Assembly: GCF_030269925.1 (NCBI RefSeq)
Contig: NC_085114.1
Location: forward strand, 10,744,001-10,808,000
Source of the DNA: Bombyx mori
Lineage: Eukaryota; Arthropoda; Insecta; Lepidoptera; Bombycidae
Direction: 5' to 3'
DNA length: 64,000 nt
The notes under the pieces were generated by a model, which did no database searches, was not told the origin of the DNA, and saw only the letters and a program-made list of their open reading frames with translations. Position numbers and translations under genes: made by a program. Positions 46,901 through 55,900 of the stretch are shown piece by piece (the stretch's first letter is position 1; every line of letters starts with the position of its first letter).

Positions 46901-49900
46901 TGAATCTTCAGGCTGCTCTAAAGGAATAAAGTGCTTCCGTTGTAATGACTTTGGACATAAGTCAACTGACTGTTCCAAAAATATAAAGAAGACTCTAGAA
47001 ATAAAATGTAACAAGGAGAATGATAGCCAAGCACCCTACAAAGAAGTTATGATCAATAATGTTATGGTAAAATCACTTATTGACACTGGCAATGATGTGA
47101 ACCTAATGAATGAATCTACATTTACTCAAATACATGGCGACACTTGTAACTACCATCCTGATTTAGTACAAAGCCTGACAGGCATTGGTGACTGTGAGGT
47201 ACATACAAGAGGCTCATGTACTCCAAGAATTGAGATTGATGGTTGCCAATGTGAAGCAACGTTCTATATCATCGAAGATGACAAAATACCAGTTGATGTA
47301 ATAATAGGGAACCCAATATTACAGGACATAGAACTCAGTTTTAAGTCTGGTGTTATTTCTGCTAAAAGAATTTTACAAGTCACAATTTTAGAGGATCAGG
47401 CTGAGGAACCAATGATTATAGGAAATTTCAAATATAAAGATCAGATTGAGAAAATACTGACAGAATATGACCCTGGAAAATGTTGTAAAGAATCCAAAGT
47501 TGAATTAAAGTTATTACTTACTGATGAAACCCCAGTGTACCAGAATCCACGACGTCTATCACCTTTAGAACTAGAAATTGTAGATAAACAAATTAAGGAA
47601 TGGCTAAAGGATGGTGTAATTAAACCAAGTAATTCAGACTTTGCAAGTCCAATAGTACTGGCAAAAAAGAAGAATAAAGGATATCGACTGTGTGTCGACT
47701 ATCGAAAACTAAACAAAAAGATAATTAAAGAGAGATTTCCTCTTCCACTCATAGAAGACCAGATAGACAGGTTGAAAGACGCTACAATGTTTACAACATT
47801 GGACCTGAAAAATGGATTTTTTCATGTTAATGTTTGCAAGGAGAGCCAGAAGTATACATCGTTTGTGACTCCTCGTGCCCAATTCGAATTTCAAAAAATG
47901 CCTTTTGGTCTCTCCGTTGGACCCTCTGTGTTCCAGAGATTTGTTAATGATGTGTTTCAGGACCTGATCTTAGATGGTGTGGTGTTGACCTATTTAGATG
48001 ATTTGATCCTGCCATTTAAACTTCCTAAAGAAGGTATTGAGAAGTTACAAAAAGTTTTATACAGAGCTGAAGAATATGGACTAACTTTCAACTGGAGTAA
48101 ATGTCAATTTATGCAGAAGAAAATTAACTATTTGGGTTATATCATTGAGGATGGTAAAATCAGTCCATCAAAAGAGAAAGTGACTGCTGTTGCTCGTTTT
48201 CCAACCCCACACAATATTAAGACTTTACAATCATTTCTTGGACTTACAGGATATTTCAGAAAATTTATCAAAAATTATTCTCTTATAGCAAGACCGTTAA
48301 CCAACCTTTTGAAAAAAGGTGTTATTTTCAATTACGACGAAGAATGTGAGAAGGCAGTTGAGACCCTCAGAACTATTCTGTGTCAATCACCAGTTTTGCA
48401 GATCTACAATCAAGACTTAGAAACCGAACTCCACACTGATGCAAGTGCTGACGGCTATGGAGCTGTATTATTACAAAGAAACCTGAAAGATAATAAGATG
48501 CATCCAGTTTACTACATGAGTAGGAAGACTTCACCTGCAGAAAAGAAGTATCATAGTTACTATTTAGAAGTTTTAGCTGTTGTTGAAGCTATCAAGAAAT
48601 TCAGAGTTTACCTCCTTGGAATCCATTTCAAAGTCATCACTGACTGCTCTGCTCTGACAACAACTCTAAAGAAAAAAGACTTACCTCCAAGAGTAGCACG
48701 CTGGGCTGTGTTGCTTGAAGAATATAATTACACTATTGAACATAGACCTGGAATAAGAATGAAGCATGCTGACGCTCTCAGTAGACAACCTGTAGAAAAC
48801 ATATTTATACTTACCGACACAACCGCCCGCCTCCGTAGAGCACAAGATGATGACCTAAAAATAAAACTGATTAAAAAGGTATTAGAAAAAGAACATTATG
48901 ATGACTTTATGATTGAAGCTGGAATATTATGGAAAATAAAAGATGGAAAAAAATTAATGGTGGTACCTAAGAAAATGCAAAATGAAATTATTAGAAAAAA
49001 TCATGACAAGGGACATTTTGGATTAATTAAAACAGAAGAATTGATTTCCAGAAACTATTACTTTGAAAACATGAAAGATAAGATCAAATCAGTATTAGAA
49101 AACTGCATAGAGTGTATTTTAATTTCACATAAAAAGGGAAAATCCGAAGGTTTTCTGCATGCCATAGACAAAGGAGACATACCACTATCTACTTACCATA
49201 TTGACCATTTGGGACCGTTGACATCAACAAATAAGAATTACAAGTATATACTCACAGTTGTAAATGGGTTCACAAAATTTACATGGATTTACCCAACAAA
49301 GACTTTGTCCACTGATGAAGTTATTGACAAACTGAAGATTCAACAACAGACTTTTGGTTCACCACAGAGGATTATTAGTGACAGAAGTACCTCCTTTACA
49401 TCCAACACTTTTAAAGAATTTTGTGAAACTGAAGGAATCTTACATCACATTATTACTACTGGCCAACCTAGAGGTAATGGTCAGGTTGAGAGAGTCCATC
49501 AGATAATAATTGATGCTCTAAGTAAATTATCAGCAGATGATCCCACCAAGTGGTACAAACACATCAGTAATATCCAGAGATGCTTAAATGGTTCATTTCA
49601 AAGAAGCATTAAGATGTCACCCTTTGAATTACTGACAGGAGTCAAAATTAATAATAAAAATGAAGTTATCTACAATTTAATTAATGAAGAGAATCTTAAA
49701 TTTTTCTGTGATGAAAGAGAAGACTTGAGGAAGAAAGCAAGGGAGAACATACAAAAAATTCAAGATGAGAATAGAAGAAATTTTAACCGAAGACGAAGGA
49801 AACCCAGAGAATATGAAGTAGGAAATCTTGTTGCTATCAAGAGGACACAATTTGTGCAAGGCTACAAACTGCATCCAAGATACTTAGGACCTTATGAAGT

Positions 49901-52900
49901 CGTGAAAAAGAAGAGGAACGACCGTTATGATCTCCAGAGGATTGGTCAAGGTGAAGGACCCCATCACACCAGTAGCTCCGCGGATATGATGAAACCTTGG
50001 GTCGCTGATGCTGTCGAGTATGAGTCATCTGGGACAGACGACTGAGCAGGACGGCCGTGTGGGAATATTTAGGTGTAACCATTGGCCACACCGACCTGAC
50101 AGATGACAGATGGTGCATGAAGTATAAGTGACAGATTGATTAAGACGAAATAAGAAAAGACGTATATTTTTGTGAACTGATGATTAAATAAAATTTAACA
50201 AATTCGCTAATTTCATTGTGCACCGCGATCCCACATATATTTATTGCTCAGATGGGTGGACGAGCTCACAGCCCACCTGGTGTTAAGTAGTTACTGGAGC
50301 CCATAGACATCCACAATATAAATGCGCCACCCACCTTGAGATATAAGTTCTAAGGTCTCAAGTATAGTTACAACGGCTCCCCCACCCTTAAAACCGAAAC
50401 GCATTACTGCTTCACCGCAGAAATAGGCAGGGCGGTGGTACCCACCCGCGCGGACTCACAAGAGGTCCTACCACCAGTAATTACGCAAATTATAATTTTG
50501 CGGGTTTCATTTTTATTACACGATGTTATTCCTTCACCGTGGAAATCAATCGTGAACATTTATTGAGTACGTATTGCATTAGAAAAATTGGTACCCGCCT
50601 GAGATTCGAACACCGGTGCATCGCTCAACATGAATGCACCGGACGTCTTATCCGTTAGGCCACGACGACTTCAAAATTCAAAATTAAACATACCGTCATC
50701 ATTTTCCAAGTCTACGTGTTGAGTTTTAGCGGGCAGAAGGTGTAGCATTCTGCCACAGAATGCGGTTCCGTCGAGCTCCATATAGGCCTTTACAGCGTGT
50801 TCGGGCATCATGTACGTCACGGTGGCGAAACCTTTCGGCTGGCGCAGAATAGGGTCTATGGGCATGCTTACTTCTGTCAGGGGACCTGTTCAGTACCCCA
50901 AATGTTAATTACGGTGCATTTCAGATTAAAGCAACACACGCACACCACGTTTCTCCAATAAATAAACAATGTAGAAGAGATAGCAGACTGTGATTGTGCT
51001 GTCAAATATATAAGGGTTGCCATAGTAAATCTTCGAATATAGGTGTGTAGTCGGCCTTTAGCATAATATAATATTGTTGAGCCCGAGCACGTAATGTAAA
51101 ATGAATTTCCCCATACCACAGTTAGTCGTACATTGCGTGCTGTGAAAAAGTTTCGTTTTTAATATTCTTATGTTTTCACTACTATGAATAGTGACAACTA
51201 CAGCATGAATAGTCTAACTATGCCAATATCCGACCTTTAGAGGCAAGCTGTTTTTTTTTTAAATTTGATAGTGTTGTTTTATACATTTATTATGCGGACT
51301 TACGACTATTTCCATACATTGTGCGCTTTTAATTATAATAATTTTTTAATCGATTTTTACGTTACTCATTAAAGAATAAATGGCTGTAGCCCGTCTTTGT
51401 ATTCGGAATCGTTTCTACTACAATCAATTTATAGTATATTTACGATAAATAGCTTACCATACTTTTCGAATAGCTGAGTAACTTCTTCCTCGGACACCAC
51501 ATATGGAAGATTCCTTACGAATATACTGCCACTTTCACCGATACTTTCTTCGTTATTTGTTTGCTAAAAAAACAGCTCAAGATATGAAGGTGAAGGTTAT
51601 TAGGAGCATTATGTAATTAATTTGATACAATGAAATGTTTCAAGATAGTTCTTTTGACATCCGATGACGACAGACGACTGTTTCGGTCCTGAGCAAAATG
51701 TTTAACGGGATATTTCGAGCTATTGTCCAAAAAATATCTTCGAAAGACATGAACATTGGACAGCCTTCTTCCACCCCACCACAAATCTGCACCATTCCAA
51801 TTTATAACCTTTTAACTAACCCTATAATATCCTACACTGTTTTCTGTTCTGTGCCTTCGCCAGTTTTAAGCTAGGACTTTTATTGTCATGTGTTAATTTG
51901 ACCTTTGAAAAACTTTAGTTTTTGTGATTAGGAACAACTTCTATAACCGTGACCATCAGATACTGACAATTTAATAACAGATTTAAGTAAATAGAGATAT
52001 AGATAAATAGAGTCATTTTAATTTTGAAATACATATACCTAAAAGACTTGAATGGAGTGAAAGAGCTTATGCAAGAGAAGGGCGTGGGTGCAAAGATCAG
52101 ATATATTATAATAGCTCTTAATAGAAAAAGAGGACAAGCTGCCCTGATCCCGCATAGTGAGATAAAGGCTAGAAGAAGTAAAGCATAAAGCCCTGTTTAA
52201 ATTTATGTAAAGCTTTTATTATTTTACCTCTTGTTTTCGTTTTGTGTTTTGTTTTTCTTCTTCCTCTGCTGCTAATTTTGTTCTGTTTTCATATTTATGT
52301 ACTTGAAGACGATGATTACCTAACGAGAGTGATCAGTTTGAAATACACAGTTTGTTATAGATTATTAATATTCATTAGTGCAGATAGAAAAAATCCTTTA
52401 AATGTAGTTAATATGTAGAAAATCACAGTAAAACGTATTAGTATTAGTAAATACTATGAGAATGGTGTTGCCCATTCTCAGGTGAATCCTTTTACCACTT
52501 TTTTTGACACGCACATAAAGGGAATAATGTTATTCTAGATTTCATAACAAGTTGCTAAAAAAATAATTTTTCAGCACGAAAAGAGCTAGTCTACTTTGAA
52601 CAGCCAAAACCGGAGACGATGGTTTCTACATGCCAAGCGAAATCGATTACAGTTAAACACATTTTTATATTTCATTTTGTATTTTTTTTTTTATTTCTTA
52701 TATTAGGGGTCTGTGGTGGTAACACCTATCTTCATTTCCGAGAATGTTACGGCCGGACAAAATTTTATTTTTTTTATTTTTATTTAATTATTCACGCCAC
52801 GTTAACTGGTCCCGTGATAAGTTCGTAAAGAACTTGTGTTATAATAACCGGCAAACTTCTTGAGCATTTGTTGACGTAGTGGGGGTAAGTTTGCGCATGG

Positions 52901-55900
52901 TACACTCACGTGCAAAAACATTACTTACTCTGCGTCATAATGCTATTAAATTATTAAAATCAACATATGTATTTATTTATATATTTATTAGAACATCAAC
53001 AAAACATATAGGTTTTATATAATTGTAATAATTTAATCTTGGGGTAAAATAGATATTCCTTCTATTAAGTCAAAACTAGAGCTGTTGCCAGGTCTTGGTT
53101 CAGTTAAAGCGAAGCTGGTATTTGTAATTTTTTTTTCGTTATCATAATCTTGACCATCATCATCATCACTGTTTTCATCACCCGAGTCGCTATCATCGTG
53201 ATGAGTCGACATAGGGCTCATCGGCGTAGTTTACAACTCGGTCGATTCGGTCTTCTTTTTTGTCTATAATTAATTATTTTTTGAAGATATTCGATTCGTA
53301 GTAATCGAATGTTACTTTTTTCATTTACCAGCTTCCGATTATTTTCTGTTCTTTTTTTCATCTGAAGCCTAGCTCTTTCATAATTCGTCGTAACCTTCAT
53401 TCCGAGCCATTAAAATTTATATCTTCTTTAAAATTTTCGAAGCCTTTCTACGGTACGGAGTTTCGCTGCTTGTTGTGTAGTTATTATGATTACATCTTTT
53501 TATTACAGATTGAACGAAACTATCCATTCCGGTAACTTTCTTCTTCCCTGATCTTTTCTTACCCGGAGTCCGAAACGCGGCGAGCAAGCCAGAGCCTTTA
53601 GTTTCGTTAATAATGCACCTAACAGTACTCACTGATGTTTTTGTTGCTTCCGAAGTCTGTTTTAATTTTTCCATATCATTCTTCCCCTGTTTTATAATGA
53701 AGCAATATACGTCGTACACAAATTTTCTACCCTTTCTTTTAAGTACTACACCAGTTTGTCACGGCATAGTGTATGTTTTATAAAAAATCAACAAACACTC
53801 AACAAATAGCAATGGCAACAAAGTCCACAAGCAATTATAATAAATAACTTAACGATTAATAACGATAGACTTTCCACTGTACGCAAGCGTACTTTTGGGA
53901 GCAAGCGGAATGAGGGCGCGGTGCGGGACGCAAGGTTCGACTGATCTACCAATAACGCGCTCGATACGATTTCCCCTGCCGTCGCGCCTCACCCTCACCA
54001 TCAAAGTGATCTAAAATTCGGTTCTGCGCAGTCAAGGTCATTTGCTCAAGAAGTTTGCCGATTACTATACAGGTACCAGATAACGGAAATAAATGTAAGA
54101 TTTTTATTATACACATACATATATTCAATATACATCCATAACCTTGGAAAAGACATTTATATTTATCATACAAATATCTTCCCTTGACGGGATTCGAACC
54201 CGCGACCCCCTTGTGTAGTGACCATGTCACTTACCACTACACCAGACGGCCGTTAATACATTAATACAAAGCATATTAATACAAAGGATAAGTGAAAAAC
54301 AAGTCTTAGAGCTATATCATAGCTACACATTTACCTATAAATAATTTATCTTTGTTCAGGGCTTTCTTCAATTCCTTTTCAGTCCTGAAGCCAACATAAC
54401 AAAATCCAGCAAGCTTTTTTCCTTTCCCAAGTGGCAGTCTTATTGAAAATGGTACAAGAGGTCTGAAAAATTCCTTGATGTCCTTTTTTTTACATTTAAA
54501 TGGTAGTCCTGTTATCTGGAAACGAATAAAACATAACTTTAATGGTAAAAAGATTAATCAAAAATTGGTACAGTGTATTTGTTTAGGTTATTTTAATAGA
54601 AGAATAAAACGCACATGGGCAAGAATAAGAAAGAATTGTATAAATATCTTTCCACAAACTCTCAGTTGTAAGATTAGTTTGATATGTTTGTAGGACAATG
54701 TTTATTTTTGTTTTAGAGATAGTTTGATTAAATGCATTTATACTAACATTAAGGGAGTACTGGCTTCCATAGCTCAGTAACTAGCTAGTGACTAGCTTGG
54801 AAAATGGGCTTTAAGCTGAACATGTTGTGGAAGTTGTGTGAATAAAGTAATTTTTATTTGTTTTTGTTTTAATGCAATCAATTTGTACTTACTTTGACAT
54901 AGAACAATTCTCTGTTTCTAACTTTTTTTGGCTTGATTTCCTCTGTTTCCGTTTGGGGTTCTTCTGTATTCCTATCGATTTTCTTCATCAATAATTTCAT
55001 GTACTGTAAAGAACATTCTGGTGTAAGTCTGAACACAGAAATACTTATACCAGAAGGTATGTTTTAAATAAACCTGTCTTTGTAATGGATGTTGTTTGTT
55101 TCATTATTATTGCATAAATAAGAGAACAAGGTCACGGCCCACTTGATGTTAAGTAGTTCTGAAGCCCATAGACACTAGCAACATAAATGGCGCCACCCAC
55201 TTTGAGATATGAGGTCTATAGTAGGAGTGTCGCACCCATCAAATTGGTATGTATTATTATATAGACAGGGCGGTACCTACCTGTGTGGGTTCACAAGGCA
55301 CTCTACCATCAGGAATGAAAATATATAATAAACATATAATTTATTACTAAACGAGTACTCTAACATATCATTAATCACAAATACACTCTGCATCTTATCC
55401 ATAAGTTTCAACAGCTACTTAGATGTTTATTACATGTAGTCATATTTAATTGAACTTTTTTAGGCTTTGGATTTGACGCTGTATGATTTTCATACTAAGC
55501 ATATTATATCTCAATAGTTCTCAATGTTTAACATAATTATGATTGTTATTATAGCATAGATTGCTTGGTTATGTGTTTATAGCATGAATTACCTCTAAAT
55601 CACTGATATGTTTGTTTGCCACTTTCTCATCCTTCTTTTTTGGATTGTCAGTTTCTACCACTACTTCCTTCTGTTTCTCAGCATCATTAGCAACAGTTTC
55701 TTCATCCACACCACTGTCATTATCAGATTTTGAAGCATCTTCAAAGGCTTCCTTTATCCATGCAGTCTTGTCATTGATGTGTGCATTAATGAATTCAGCA
55801 AATAATGGGTCATCTTTGTGCTGGAAGTTAACATGCATTTTATGTGTCATGGTTGAAGATTTTTCGTGTTCCATAAATAAATAAATGGACTACTAACTGT

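Larger units (their letters stand above)
45978..50235 (+). mobile_element. Ty3/gypsy-type LTR retrotransposon, copy 2 (5' LTR truncated)
   Basis: The same family as copy 1, in opposite orientation, only 9 bp away. The 5' LTR (45978-46082) lacks its first 73 bp; the 3' LTR (50058-50235) is complete, and the shared 105 bp are identical between the two. Both carry variants AAATAAGAAAAGACG and ATTTCATTG not found in copy 1, so this was a separate integration event. The 3' flank is TATA followed by the tail of a reversed Bm1 SINE. Loss of the 5' part of U3 probably weakens the promoter. Confidence 0.93.

Noticed and set aside
41638..50235. Endogenous retrovirus with envelope
   Set aside because: Only Gag-Pol is present; the 3' LTR begins 12 bp after the pol stop, leaving no room for an env gene.
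41638..50235. Simple assembly duplication of one element
   Set aside because: Copies differ at several sites and each has its own LTR variants, although long-read confirmation would still be useful.
53033..53719. Host genes in the three minus-strand frames within RBM19 intron 5
   Set aside because: They lie between transposon inverted ends and match pieces of a transposase, so they are remnants.
54180..54252. Possible tRNA gene on the minus strand
   Set aside because: A and B boxes are present, but the acceptor ends do not pair and a SINE body follows directly; it is a SINE head.
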